DNA of 64,000 bases from NCBI RefSeq assembly GCF_000380505.1, contig NZ_AQYH01000008.1, positions 248,001-312,000 of the forward strand, in the 5' to 3' direction. The notes under the pieces are model-generated. The model was not told the origin of the DNA. It did not search any database and saw only the letters and a list, made by a program, of their open reading frames with translations. The DNA is from Kaistia granuli DSM 23481 (GTDB lineage: Bacteria > Pseudomonadota > Alphaproteobacteria > Rhizobiales > Kaistiaceae). The position numbers and the translations under genes are program-made. Positions 26,585-35,740 of this stretch are shown here, in pieces; positions within the stretch are counted from its first letter, which is position 1; each line of letters starts with the position of its first letter.

Positions 26585-26621
26585 AAAAGGCCCGGATGCC
26601 AGCTGGCAGTCCGGGCCTTTT
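26585..26621 (+). terminator. Rho-independent terminator of prs
   Basis: AAAAGGCCCGGA and TCCGGGCCTTTT pair over 12 bp around a small second dyad (TGCCA/TGGCA); the T-run can serve prs and the A-run can serve exbD on the other strand. Confidence 0.88.
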
Positions 26622-26654
26622 GCATGTTGGGACCTTCGAATGGCGGAGGCGCGC

Positions 26655-27074
26655 CTAGCGGCCGCTGTCCATGCCCACGAGCGCGACCTTGGCGTAGCCG
26701 GCGTCGCGCAGGCGGTTCATCAGTTCCATGACATCGCCATAGGGCACCTTGCGGTCGGCACGCAGATAGAGGCGCTCCTCGCGATTGCCCTTGGTGGCAT
26801 GGTCGAGCGCCGCGCCGAGGCCGTCAACGGCGACCGGGTCGTTGCCGAGCACCAGCGACAGATCGGCCTTCAGCGACAGGAACAGCGGCTTGTCGGCGCG
26901 CGGCGCCGCCTTGGCGTTGGAGCGCGGCAGGTCGACCGGCGCGTCGACGGTCGCGAGCGGCGCCGCGACCATGAACACGATCAGCAGCACCAGCATCACG
27001 TCGATGAACGGCGTGACGTTGATCTCGCTGTTCTCGACGAGTTCGTCGTCGTGATGGCTGAGCTTGGCGGCCAT
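26655..27074 (-). CDS. exbD: TonB-system energy transducer ExbD
   Basis: A 139-residue ExbD/TolR protein: cytoplasmic N-terminus, one membrane helix with the key Asp in FIDVMLVLLIVFMVAAP (PFIDVMLVLL near residue 22-31), and periplasmic domain ending ALVGMDSGR. It follows exbB by eight bases. No tonB gene lies within the window, so TonB must be encoded elsewhere. Confidence 0.93.
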   Translation of the reverse strand: MAAKLSHHDDELVENSEINVTPFIDVMLVLLIVFMVAAPLATVDAPVDLPRSNAKAAPRADKPLFLSLKADLSLVLGNDPVAVDGLGAALDHATKGNREERLYLRADRKVPYGDVMELMNRLRDAGYAKVALVGMDSGR

Positions 27075-27082
27075 GGCTCACC

Positions 27083-27955
27083 TCACTCCGCAGCGGCGAG
27101 GCGCGACGGCCCGCGCGCCTGGGCGCGATCGAGATCGCGCGATACCAGCCGCAGCGTCTCGGCCGCCACATCGGCGATCGCCGCCTTGTTGCCGGCGATG
27201 ACGCGGGCAAAGACGTTGTAGAACAGCACGGCGGGAATGGCCGCGACGAGACCGAGCGCGGTCGCGAACAGCGCCTCGGCGATGCCGGGGGCGACAACCG
27301 CCAGATTGGTCGTATTGGCCTGGCTGATGCCGATGAACGAATTCATGATGCCCCAGACGGTGCCGAACAGGCCGACGAAGGGCGACAGCGAGCCGACCGT
27401 GGCGAGAACCGCCGTACCGCGGATCATGCCGCGACCGGCGGCGGATTCGATCCGCTCGAAGCGCGAAGCGACGCGCTCCTTGATGCCGTCGGCGGAGAGA
27501 CCGGCGGAGATAGACACCTCCTCGGCCGCCGCCTGGACCAGCAGGGCCGCCGCATCCCGGCGTCGGGCTACCTGCGTCTCCGCCTCGGCCAGCGAGCGGG
27601 CATGGGCGATCCGCTCGCCGAGCGCGCGCGTCCGGTGCCGGATGCCGGCCAGTTCCAGCGTCTTCGACAGGAAGATCGCCCAGGTCAGGATCGACGCGAT
27701 GGCCAGGCTGATCATGACGGTCTTCACGACGACGTCGGCATTCTCGAACATGCCGACCGGCGAGAGATCATGCGGCAGGGTCGCGCGATCGACGCCCCCG
27801 CCGCTGCCGGCTTCGGGCACATCGACCGTCGGCGGCGCGACGTATTCGACCGCCGGCGCTTCCGCCTGGCCATAGGCTGCGCTGATCCCGAAGGGCAGCG
27901 CGAGACCGACGATCGCGACGAGGAGCGCCGCACCGCGACGGAAGTTTCCAAGCAT
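27083..27955 (-). CDS. exbB: TonB-system proton channel subunit ExbB
   Basis: A 290-residue MotA/TolQ/ExbB protein with N-terminal cleavable-looking signal ([21 protein letters not shown]), then three membrane helices including [19 protein letters not shown] and [20 protein letters not shown], the conserved channel helices. It has an Ala/Pro/Val-rich periplasmic linker before helix 1. The ATG at 27955 is chosen because a longer frame adds unsupported sequence. Provides proton-motive force with ExbD for TonB-dependent uptake. Confidence 0.92.
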   Translation of the reverse strand: MLGNFRRGAALLVAIVGLALPFGISAAYGQAEAPAVEYVAPPTVDVPEAGSGGGVDRATLPHDLSPVGMFENADVVVKTVMISLAIASILTWAIFLSKTLELAGIRHRTRALGERIAHARSLAEAETQVARRRDAAALLVQAAAEEVSISAGLSADGIKERVASRFERIESAAGRGMIRGTAVLATVGSLSPFVGLFGTVWGIMNSFIGISQANTTNLAVVAPGIAEALFATALGLVAAIPAVLFYNVFARVIAGNKAAIADVAAETLRLVSRDLDRAQARGPSRLAAAE

Positions 27956-28116
27956 GGCCAGACATACCGCTAAAAGATGAGTTTCACAGTCCGAATAACG
28001 CACGGCCCGGATCGACGCAACCCGAACCAGCCGGCAAACCCGCTTGAACCAGCGGCCCAATCTTCCATTTGAGCAGGCGGACGGCGCGTTTCCGGCCGCT
28101 TCATGGGCCTGCGCAG

Positions 28117-28191
28117 CTTGTTCCATGGATCGGCCTCGTCTATAAGGACGCCGGCCGCGCCGACACCCCTGGAGGCACCGCGGCCTTTTTC
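28117..28191 (+). promoter_or_regulatory. rplY promoter and terminator-like leader hairpin
   Basis: A CTTGTT/TATAAG pair (28117-28122 and 28141-28146, 18-base spacer) precedes a hairpin GGCCGCG/CGCGGCC (28153-28185) followed by TTTTT. The hairpin would be early in the leader of rplY, 24 bases before its ATG; it may attenuate expression. Reading by eye only. Confidence 0.4.
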
Positions 28192-28214
28192 TGTTTCACA
28201 CAAGGAGAATACCG

Positions 28215-28841
28215 ATGAGCAATACTTACGAGCTCACGGCCTCTGTCCGCAACCGCGTGGGCAAGGGGGCCGCCCGGGCGTCGCGTCGCGAAGGCAAGAT
28301 TCCGGCCGTAATCTACGGCAACAAGCAGGCTCCTCTGGCGATCGAGCTGGACCACAAGACGATCTTCATGAAGCTCCATGGCGGCGGCTTCCTGACCACG
28401 ATCGCGACCATCAACGTCGACGGCCAGAAGATCAACGTGATCCCGCGCGACTACGCGCTCGATCCGGTCACCGATCAGCCGATCCACGTCGATTTCCTGC
28501 GCGTCTCCGCTGGCTCGACCCTGCACGTCCAGATCCCCGTGCAGTTCATCAACGAAGAGAAGTCGCCGGGCCTGAAGCGCGGTGGTGTGCTGAACATCGT
28601 TCGCCACGACATCGACGCGACGGTCCCCGCCGATTCGATCCCGGATCACATCGTCGTTGACCTGACCGGCCTCGAGATCAACGACGCGGTCCACATCTCC
28701 GCCGTCAAGCTGCCGGCTGGCGTCACCCCGATCGTCTCCGAGCGTGACTTCACGATCGCCACGATCGCGGCTCCGGCTGGCCTGAAGAGCGAAGAAGGCG
28801 AAGCCGCGGCTACGGAAGCCGCCCCCGCCGCCAAGGCGTAA
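28215..28841 (+). CDS. rplY: 50S ribosomal protein L25/general stress protein Ctc
   Basis: A 208-residue L25 of the long (TL5/Ctc) type that binds 5S rRNA: the N-terminal domain ([30 protein letters not shown]) and the C-terminal beta domain ([20 protein letters not shown]) are present, ending in an Ala/Glu-rich tail. AAGGAGAA upstream fits the ATG. Followed by pth, the usual rplY-pth-ychF order. Confidence 0.96.
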   Translation: MSNTYELTASVRNRVGKGAARASRREGKIPAVIYGNKQAPLAIELDHKTIFMKLHGGGFLTTIATINVDGQKINVIPRDYALDPVTDQPIHVDFLRVSAGSTLHVQIPVQFINEEKSPGLKRGGVLNIVRHDIDATVPADSIPDHIVVDLTGLEINDAVHISAVKLPAGVTPIVSERDFTIATIAAPAGLKSEEGEAAATEAAPAAKA

Positions 28842-28880
28842 GCTTCGGTCCTCTCTCCGGTTCAGCGTGGGGGAAGCACG

Positions 28881-29666
28881 ATGCTCCTCATTGTCGGTCT
28901 CGGTAACCCGGGCAGCCAATACGCGCTCAACCGGCACAATATCGGCTTCATGGCGGCGGATGCGATCCACCGCCGCCATGGCTTCAGCCCCTGGCGCTCG
29001 CGTTTCCAGGCGCTGGTCTCCGAGGGCACGCTCGCCGGCCGCAAGACGCTGCTGATGAAGCCCCAGACCTATATGAACGAGAGCGGCCGCGCCGTCGGCG
29101 AGGCGGCCCGCTTCCACAAGATCCCGAACGCCGACATCGTCGTCATGCATGACGAACTCGACCTGCCGGCGGCCAAGATCCGGATGAAGACCGGCGGCGG
29201 CCATGGCGGTCACAACGGCCTGCGTTCGATCAGCGCCCATATCGGCGAAGACTATCGCCGGCTGCGGCTCGGCATCGGCCATCCGGGTTCGAAGGAACTC
29301 GTGCACGGCTACGTTCTGCGCGATTTCGCCAAGGTCGACGGCGAGTGGATCAACCCCCTGCTCGACGCCATCGCCGACAATGCGGCGCTGCTCGCGGACG
29401 GCAAGGACAGCACCTTCGGCAACCGGCTGCACCGCAGCCTCGAACCCGAGAAGCCGGCCAAGACTGCCAAGGCCGACAACAAGGCTGACAAGCCGGCCAA
29501 AGCGGCCGGTACGGACACTCCGGCCAAGGCGGTCGCCACGGCGAACGCGGGACAGCCGGACAAGGGCGGCCAACCGGCCGTCGCCTCCACTTCACCAGCC
29601 TCGCCGCCAGCCGGCGGGCCGTTTGCGGCAGGGCTGAAGCGCCTCTTCGGCGTCAAGGACGAGTAA
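28881..29666 (+). CDS. pth: Peptidyl-tRNA hydrolase with long low-complexity tail
   Basis: Pth (261 residues) recycles peptidyl-tRNA. Catalytic-region motifs [36 protein letters not shown] and [13 protein letters not shown] are intact in the first 195 residues. A further 65 residues, rich in Ala, Lys, Pro and Asp, extend beyond the E. coli length and look disordered. Overlaps nothing; ychF follows 8 bases later. Confidence 0.95.
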   Translation: MLLIVGLGNPGSQYALNRHNIGFMAADAIHRRHGFSPWRSRFQALVSEGTLAGRKTLLMKPQTYMNESGRAVGEAARFHKIPNADIVVMHDELDLPAAKIRMKTGGGHGGHNGLRSISAHIGEDYRRLRLGIGHPGSKELVHGYVLRDFAKVDGEWINPLLDAIADNAALLADGKDSTFGNRLHRSLEPEKPAKTAKADNKADKPAKAAGTDTPAKAVATANAGQPDKGGQPAVASTSPASPPAGGPFAAGLKRLFGVKDE

Positions 29667-29674
29667 GGAACATC

Positions 29675-30769
29675 ATGGGCTTCAAATGCGGGATCGTCGG
29701 CCTGCCGAATGTCGGCAAGTCGACCCTTTTCAACGCGCTGACCAAGACGGCGGCGGCGCAGGCGGCGAACTATCCCTTCTGCACCATCGAGCCGAACACC
29801 GGCGAGGTCGCCGTTCCCGATCCGCGCCTCGACAAGCTGGCGGAAGTCGGCAAGTCGCAGCAGATCGTGCCGACCCGCCTGACCTTCGTCGACATCGCCG
29901 GCCTGGTGCGGGGCGCTTCGAAGGGTGAAGGCCTGGGCAACCAGTTCCTTGCCAATATCCGCGAAGTCGATGCCATCGCGCATGTGCTGCGCTGCTTCGA
30001 GGACGGCGACGTCACCCACGTCGAAGGCCGCGTCGATCCCGTCGCCGATGCCGAGACGGTCGAGACTGAACTGATGCTGGCCGACCTCGACAGCCTGGAG
30101 CGTCGCGTCACGCCGCTGCGCAAACGCGCCGCCACGGACAAGGAAGCCAAGGCCCAGGTCGTGCTGATGGATGCAGCGCTTGAGCTGCTGCGCGAAGGCA
30201 AGCCCGCTCGCCTGATCCAGGTTTCGGACGACGACCGCGCCGCCTTCAACGCGCTCAACCTGCTGACGTCGAAACCTGTCCTCTATGTCTGCAATGTCGA
30301 GGAATCCGCTTCCGCGACCGGCAACGCCCATTCGGCCCGCGTCGCCGACATGGCCAAGGCGCAGGGCGCCGGCTGCGTGACGATCTCCGCCGCCATCGAG
30401 GCCGAGATTGCCCAGTTGGACGCCGCCGAGCAGGAAGAGTTCCTGGAGACGCTCGGCCTCGAGGAGCCCGGCCTCGACCGGCTGATCCGCGCCGGCTACG
30501 ATTTGCTCGGCCTGATCACCTATTTCACGGTCGGCCCGAAGGAAGCCCGCGCCTGGACGATCACCAAGGGCACCAAGGCGCCGCAGGCCGCCGGCGTGAT
30601 CCATTCCGATTTCGAGCGCGGCTTCATCCGCGCCCAGACAATCGCGTTCGACGACTATATCCGCCTCGGCGGTGAGGCCGGCGCCAAGGAAGCCGGCCGC
30701 GCCCGCGACGAAGGCAAGGACTATGTCGTCGCCGACGGCGACGTGCTGCTGTTCCGCTTCAATACCTGA
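29675..30769 (+). CDS. ychF: Redox-regulated ATPase YchF (Obg family)
   Basis: A 364-residue P-loop protein: G1 [14 protein letters not shown] near residue 8, switch/coiled-coil insert, and C-terminal TGS domain ([19 protein letters not shown]). YchF prefers ATP, binds ribosomes and affects stress responses. It closes the rplY-pth-ychF unit with a strong terminator just after the stop. Confidence 0.97.
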   Translation: MGFKCGIVGLPNVGKSTLFNALTKTAAAQAANYPFCTIEPNTGEVAVPDPRLDKLAEVGKSQQIVPTRLTFVDIAGLVRGASKGEGLGNQFLANIREVDAIAHVLRCFEDGDVTHVEGRVDPVADAETVETELMLADLDSLERRVTPLRKRAATDKEAKAQVVLMDAALELLREGKPARLIQVSDDDRAAFNALNLLTSKPVLYVCNVEESASATGNAHSARVADMAKAQGAGCVTISAAIEAEIAQLDAAEQEEFLETLGLEEPGLDRLIRAGYDLLGLITYFTVGPKEARAWTITKGTKAPQAAGVIHSDFERGFIRAQTIAFDDYIRLGGEAGAKEAGRARDEGKDYVVADGDVLLFRFNT

Positions 30770-30787
30770 GGCAGACGGACCCAATCG

Positions 30788-30823
30788 AAAAAGCCCGGCG
30801 AACGCGTTCGCCGGGCTTTTTTT
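30788..30823. terminator. Bidirectional terminator between ychF and the DUF4282 gene
   Basis: A perfect palindrome GCCCGGCGAA/TTCGCCGGGC framed by five A on the left and eight T on the right, so it can terminate both converging genes. Confidence 0.9.
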
Positions 30824-30846
30824 GTCGAGTCCATAACTCGAAGGGT

Positions 30847-31857
30847 TCAGGCCGCGTCATGCGCCTTCGACTTCGCGGGCGCGGCGGCGTCGACCGTCGC
30901 CTCGGCCTCTCGTGCCAGCACCTTGCTAGCATCGTCGACGAGCTTTTCGGCAACAGCCTTGGCGTCCTCCGTCGCGGCATCCTTCGACTTCGCGCCGGCA
31001 GGCCGTGGCTCGGCCACAGGCGGAGTGCCGGAAGCGGGATCGGCAGGCTTGCGCTCTGCGGCCGGCGTCTCGTCCTTTGCAACCGGCTTGCGCGCCTCCA
31101 CCTTGCGGCTTTCGGCCTGCCTGGCTTCCGCAATCCGCGGGCCGGTAGCGGGCCGGACATCTGGTGCCGCCGATCGCGCTTCGGCCGGCTTCCCGTCCAC
31201 GGAGGGCTCTACATGCGGCGGTGCAACCCAGGCCGGGGCGGCAGGTTCCTCCAGATGCGCCTTGGTGCCAGCGGACGCGGCTGGCGGACGCGACACCGCG
31301 GGAGCCGGCTCGGCGGCACGCGCCGTAGCGCTGACGCTTTCGCGACGGGCGCGGATATCGGCCAGGCGGGCCTCGAGCGAACTCGTCTCGGCGGAACGTG
31401 CCTCGGCCGACCGGGTATCGCCCCTGCGGCCCTCGCCAGCCCCGATTGGGCCGACGTCCATCGGCTCGGACAACGCCACCTCGAGAACCTCGGCGAACGA
31501 CAGCTCCGGAGCGACCGGCGCAACGGCGGCCAAGGGCGCCGCCGCCGGCACTGGCGCATGACGTTCGATGGCACCGAGATTGTCGCGGATGTCCATCAGG
31601 TTCTCGTTGACACGGAAGAGCATGATGACGGCTTCACAGGCGACCCGCGCGGCAACGATGCCGGCAAATCCGCCGATGATGCTGACCGCGATCGCCAGCA
31701 ATCCGCCGGCCGGATCCACGGAAGCCAGCGTGATCCCGCCGATCAGGCCCGAAACGCCGAAGAGAACCGCGATCGCTGCGAGCAGCCAGAACAGCAGTTC
31801 GATAAACGACGTTGCGACGAACCGATCCCATTTGAAGAGGTCGAGAAAAGAGATCAT
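30847..31857 (-). CDS. DUF4282 membrane protein with long low-complexity tail
   Basis: A 336-residue protein. The first about 90 residues carry the DUF4282 pattern: FKWDRFVATSFIELLFWLL as first membrane helix, GGLLAIAVSIIGGFAGIVAARV as second, then the cytosolic FRVNENLMDI helix. The rest, about 230 residues, is Ala/Pro/Glu-rich with repeated AEAR-type units, probably disordered. Function of DUF4282 proteins is unknown. Ends at the bidirectional terminator. Confidence 0.75.
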   Translation of the reverse strand: MISFLDLFKWDRFVATSFIELLFWLLAAIAVLFGVSGLIGGITLASVDPAGGLLAIAVSIIGGFAGIVAARVACEAVIMLFRVNENLMDIRDNLGAIERHAPVPAAAPLAAVAPVAPELSFAEVLEVALSEPMDVGPIGAGEGRRGDTRSAEARSAETSSLEARLADIRARRESVSATARAAEPAPAVSRPPAASAGTKAHLEEPAAPAWVAPPHVEPSVDGKPAEARSAAPDVRPATGPRIAEARQAESRKVEARKPVAKDETPAAERKPADPASGTPPVAEPRPAGAKSKDAATEDAKAVAEKLVDDASKVLAREAEATVDAAAPAKSKAHDAA

Positions 31858-31901
31858 TCCGTCATCCTAAGAAACACGCCGAGACGACACGCGTCAGGGT
31901 C

Positions 31902-32546
31902 TCACAATTCACGACGCGCCGCATCTTCCCAAGCCCTGAACCCGGCATCGCCCAGCATTGTGGCAACATATTCACCGGCAAGCTCGGACATTTTGGGTTC
32001 ATAGGTTCGGATACGGCTGACGACCGGGGCAAACATGGCATCCGCGATGGTGAACTGACCGAACAGATACGGGCCATCGAGCCCATAGGCCGTGCGGCAA
32101 TCCCGGAAAATCGAATCGATACGCGCAATGTCGGCGGCTACACCCGGCTCGTCGAGCCCAACGCCAGGCAAATGCTCGAACAGATCCATCGCCAGAGCCA
32201 TCCTCAACGGCCGGAAGCCCGAATGCATCTCGGCAGAGATAGAGCGGGCGGTGGCGCGGGCAACACGATCGGCGGGCCAAAGACCGGCCTCGGGGTAGCA
32301 TTCGGCCAGATATTCGCAGATCGCCAGCGAATCCCAGACCTTGACCGGCACCTGGCCGCGACGATCGATCAGCAGCGGCACCATGCCCGTCGGCCCCATC
32401 GCCACCGCCTCGGCCTTGCCGGCGGGGGTGCGATGCGACAGCACGACTTCGTCGAAGGGCGCGCCGGTCTGGCGTAGCGCCAGCCAGGGCCGCATCGACC
32501 AGCTGGACCAGTGGCGCGTGCCGATGACGATGGTGAAGTGCGGCAT
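31902..32546 (-). CDS. Glutathione S-transferase family protein
   Basis: A 214-residue GST-like protein: thioredoxin-like domain (IGTRHWSSWSMRPWLALRQT, with G-site Ser-Trp), TGMVPLL cis-Pro loop, and helical C-domain (FTIADAMFAPVVSRIRTYEP). The ATG at 32546 follows the apt stop by one base; apt and this gene are probably cotranscribed. Substrate unknown. Confidence 0.88.
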   Translation of the reverse strand: MPHFTIVIGTRHWSSWSMRPWLALRQTGAPFDEVVLSHRTPAGKAEAVAMGPTGMVPLLIDRRGQVPVKVWDSLAICEYLAECYPEAGLWPADRVARATARSISAEMHSGFRPLRMALAMDLFEHLPGVGLDEPGVAADIARIDSIFRDCRTAYGLDGPYLFGQFTIADAMFAPVVSRIRTYEPKMSELAGEYVATMLGDAGFRAWEDAARREL

Positions 32547-32547
32547 G

Positions 32548-33090
32548 TCAGTGCCCTTCGAAGGAAACCAGCGTGCGCACCGGAACATCGAGCGCGCGCA
32601 GCTTGGCCGCACCGCCGAGCTCGGGCAGGTCGATGATGAAGCAGGCAGCCTCGACGATGGCGCCCCGATTGCGCAGCAGCTTGACCGCGCCCTCGGCCGT
32701 GCCGCCGGTGGCGATCAGGTCGTCGACCAGGATGACCCGGTCGCCCTTGCCGACGGCGTCGACATGCATCTCCATCTCGTCCGTGCCGTATTCGAGCGCG
32801 TAGGACATGCTGACCGTCTCGTAGGGCAGCTTGCCCTTCTTGCGGATCGGCACGAAGCCCGCCGACAACTGGTGGGCGACGGCGCCGCCGATGATGAACC
32901 CCCGCGCCTCGATCCCCGCCACCTGGTCGATCTTGGCGCCGGCCCAGGGCTGCACCAACTCATCGATCGTGCGGCGGAACGCCCGCGCATTGCCGAGCAG
33001 CGTCGTGATATCGCGGAACTGGATGCCGGGCTTCGGATAGTCCACGATCGTGCGGATCGAAGCCGCGATTTCGTTCAAGGCTGAGGTCAT
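32548..33090 (-). CDS. apt: Adenine phosphoribosyltransferase
   Basis: Apt (180 residues) converts adenine and PRPP to AMP. The PRPP-binding motif [20 protein letters not shown] and the start [15 protein letters not shown] are characteristic; [19 protein letters not shown] is the substrate loop. Adjacent to mtnP, which releases adenine from methylthioadenosine, so the two work in sequence. 160 bases separate it from mtnP. Confidence 0.96.
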   Translation of the reverse strand: MTSALNEIAASIRTIVDYPKPGIQFRDITTLLGNARAFRRTIDELVQPWAGAKIDQVAGIEARGFIIGGAVAHQLSAGFVPIRKKGKLPYETVSMSYALEYGTDEMEMHVDAVGKGDRVILVDDLIATGGTAEGAVKLLRNRGAIVEAACFIIDLPELGGAAKLRALDVPVRTLVSFEGH

Positions 33091-33250
33091 GGTGACTTTC
33101 AGATGTCTGCGGAGATGCCGTAGGCTTGCCCCAGCTTGGCGTCCGCGTCCAGTTCGAAGACGGCGAATAACGCGTCAAGGCGCGCAGCCGTTCCGCGTGA
33201 CCGGGGCGACCGGGCAGCGGAAGCCCCGAGAAGCAACGGACGACGAGGCC

Positions 33251-34129
33251 TCACGACCGTGCAAGGACCCGCCCGGCGACTGCGTCGAGCTTGGCCAGCA
33301 GGGCGGGGTCGCGCGCCGGCGGCGCCGTCATGATGGCATGGTCGAGCGCGCGATCGGAGCCGATCGGACAGGGCTCGTGCTCGGCCGGGAAATCGCGCGC
33401 CAGCCGGGCGACCAGGCGCTGCGCCCTGTCGCGGTTGTCGCCGAGCACTTGGATCACCTGCTCGACCGTTACAGCCTCATGTCCGGGATGCCAGCAATCA
33501 TAGTCGGTGACCATGGCGATGGTGGCGTAGGAAATCTCCGCTTCGCGGGCGAGCTTCGCCTCCGGCATGTTGGTCATGCCGATCACCGAGGCGCCCCAGC
33601 TGCGATGCAGATGCGACTCGGCGGCGGAGGAGAATTGCGGCCCCTCCATGCAGACATAGGTGCCGCCGACATGGTGCTCGATCGCCTCGGCCTCGGCGGC
33701 GCGGCGGATCTGGTCGACCAGGCGCGGCGCCACCGGATGCGCCATCGAGACATGCGCGACGCAGCCATTGCCGAAGAAGCTCGACGGCCGCGCCACCGTC
33801 TTGTCGATGAACTGGTCGACGATGACGAAATCGCCGGGAAAGAGTTCCTGCTTCAGCGACCCGACGGCCGAGACGGAAACGAGATCGGTGACGCCCGCCC
33901 GCTTCAGCACGTCGATATTGGCGCGGTAGTCGATGCCGGAGGGAGACAGGCGGTGGCCGCGGCCATGGCGCGGCAGGAAGACGATTTCCGTCGCGCCGAT
34001 GCGACCGAACCGGAGCTGGTCCGAGGGCTGCCCCCAGGGGCTCTCGACGGGCCGCCATTCCGCCCCTTCGAGGCCGGGCAGGTCATAGAGCCCCGACCCG
34101 CCGATGATGCCGAGAACCGCCTTGGTCAT
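33251..34129 (-). CDS. mtnP: S-methyl-5'-thioadenosine phosphorylase
   Basis: MtnP (292 residues) splits MTA (from polyamine and quorum signal synthesis) into adenine and 5-methylthioribose-1-phosphate. Family landmarks are LGIIGGSGLYDLPG, FLPRHGRGHRLSPS (phosphate/substrate), and CMEGPQFSSAAESHLHRSWG with MTNMPEAKLARE. Adenine goes to the next gene, apt. ATG at 34129 follows AGGTGGC. Confidence 0.95.
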   Translation of the reverse strand: MTKAVLGIIGGSGLYDLPGLEGAEWRPVESPWGQPSDQLRFGRIGATEIVFLPRHGRGHRLSPSGIDYRANIDVLKRAGVTDLVSVSAVGSLKQELFPGDFVIVDQFIDKTVARPSSFFGNGCVAHVSMAHPVAPRLVDQIRRAAEAEAIEHHVGGTYVCMEGPQFSSAAESHLHRSWGASVIGMTNMPEAKLAREAEISYATIAMVTDYDCWHPGHEAVTVEQVIQVLGDNRDRAQRLVARLARDFPAEHEPCPIGSDRALDHAIMTAPPARDPALLAKLDAVAGRVLARS

Positions 34130-34305
34130 GGATCGCCACCTGTCCTGTCTCGTGGAGGGAGGAGGATCGCAAAGGGTCCGGCCGAGCTCAAGCGGGATTG
34201 GCGCGGGATGACGGCGAGTGCGGGCTGCGGCGGGTGATCATTTGAGGCACGGAGGACCGGCCCCTCAGTCGGGCCGGCTCTCCCTTGCGAAATAAGAAGC
34301 GCACC

Positions 34306-35193
34306 CTACGGCCACTTCACCACGGGCGGCATCGACGACAGGATCGAATCGATGTTGCCGCCGGTGCGCAGGCCGAAGATCGTGCCGCGATCGTAGAGCA
34401 GGTTGAACTCGACGTAGCGGCCGCGCCGGATCAGCTGCTCCTCGCGGTCGGCCTCGGTCCAGCTCTGGTCCATATTGGCGCGCACCGCCGCGTCATAGGC
34501 AGCCAGGAAGCTGATGCCGACATCCTGGGTGAAGGCGAAATCGGCGTCCCAGTCGCCGGAATTATGGCCGTCATAGAAGATGCCGCCAATGCCGCGCGGC
34601 TCGTTGCGGTGCTTCAAGAAGAAATAGTCGTCGCACCACGCCTTGTAGCGCTCGTAATCGGCGACCGGATGACGATCGCAGGCGCCCTGCATGGCGGCGT
34701 GGAAGGCGATGCTGTCCGGATCTTCCTGCGTCCGCCGGCGATCGAGCACCGGCGTCAGGTCAGCGCCGCCGCCGAACCACTGCTTGGTCGTCACCACCAT
34801 GCGCGTATTCATGTGCACGGCCGGGACATTCGGATTGGTCATGTGCGCGATCAACGAGATGCCCGCCGCCCAGAAGCGCGGATCCTCGGCGGCACCCGGC
34901 ATTTCCCTGGCGAATTCGGGGGCGAAAGTGCCATGCACGGTCGAGACATGGACGCCGACCTTCTCGAACAGGCGGCCATGCATCAGCGCCATCGTGCCGC
35001 CGCCGCCGGGCGCGCCGGTGTGGTCGGTGCGCTTCCACGGCTTGCGCTCGAACCGGCCGACCTTGTCGCCATAGAGTGCGGGCGATGCCGCGTCCTCCAG
35101 CGCCTCGAAGGCGGCGATGATGCGTCCCTGCAATTCGGCGAACCAGGAGCTCGCGCGAGCCTTCTTGTCCTCGAGTGCGTCAGGCAATGCCAT
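34306..35193 (-). CDS. hemF: Oxygen-dependent coproporphyrinogen-III oxidase
   Basis: HemF (295 residues) oxidatively decarboxylates coproporphyrinogen III in haem synthesis. Landmarks: FRPEFAREM-type segment ([15 protein letters not shown]), [20 protein letters not shown], and [20 protein letters not shown]. The best start is the ATG at 35193 (MALPD), with GAGGAAG seven bases upstream; others lie at 35199. Overlaps the end of trmL by 14 bases, so coupled. Confidence 0.96.
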   Translation of the reverse strand: MALPDALEDKKARASSWFAELQGRIIAAFEALEDAASPALYGDKVGRFERKPWKRTDHTGAPGGGGTMALMHGRLFEKVGVHVSTVHGTFAPEFAREMPGAAEDPRFWAAGISLIAHMTNPNVPAVHMNTRMVVTTKQWFGGGADLTPVLDRRRTQEDPDSIAFHAAMQGACDRHPVADYERYKAWCDDYFFLKHRNEPRGIGGIFYDGHNSGDWDADFAFTQDVGISFLAAYDAAVRANMDQSWTEADREEQLIRRGRYVEFNLLYDRGTIFGLRTGGNIDSILSSMPPVVKWP

Positions 35194-35677
35194 TTCCATC
35201 TTCCTCAACAGCGGGTGCGCCCGGCAGGCCGCCGGTCTGTCGCAACGCCTCGCCGGTTACCATGGCGACCGTCATGGCGAGATTGATCGAGCGCAATCCC
35301 GGCCGCATCGGGACGATCAGTCGCGCCCCGGCCCGTTCATGCACCGATTCGGGCACGCCGGCGCTCTCGCGACCGAACAGCAGCACATCATCGGCGCGAA
35401 AGGCAAAATCCGTATAGGCCTGCTCGGCCCGGGTCGACAGCAGCACGAGCCGGGAGCCCTCTCCCGCCCGCCAATCCTCGAAGGCGGCGAAAGAAATGTG
35501 GCGCCGCAGCGCCGCGCGCTCCACATAGTCCATGCCGGCCCGTTTCAGGCCGCGATCGGAAAGGTCGAAGCCGGCCGGCTCGATGATATCCACCTCCACC
35601 CCGACACAGGCGGCGAAGCGCAGGATGGCGCCCGTATTGTGGGGGATGTCGGGCTGGTAGAGCGCAATGCGGGGCAT
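35180..35677 (-). CDS. trmL: tRNA (cytidine(34)-2'-O)-methyltransferase
   Basis: TrmL (165 residues) is a small SPOUT enzyme that 2'-O-methylates the wobble base of tRNA-Leu. Knot motifs [14 protein letters not shown] and [19 protein letters not shown] are intact; start [17 protein letters not shown] is typical. The gene overlaps hemF. Confidence 0.94.
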   Translation of the reverse strand: MPRIALYQPDIPHNTGAILRFAACVGVEVDIIEPAGFDLSDRGLKRAGMDYVERAALRRHISFAAFEDWRAGEGSRLVLLSTRAEQAYTDFAFRADDVLLFGRESAGVPESVHERAGARLIVPMRPGLRSINLAMTVAMVTGEALRQTGGLPGAPAVEEDGNGIA

Positions 35678-35740
35678 ATCGCCTTCATCTCAAGCAGGTT
35701 GGCGCGGCAGGGTCGCGGCAATGGTGATACAGGATCGGGA

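Noticed and set aside
33050-34237. 395-codon plus-strand frame opposite mtnP
   Set aside because: Shadow frame; mtnP on the minus strand has all family motifs.
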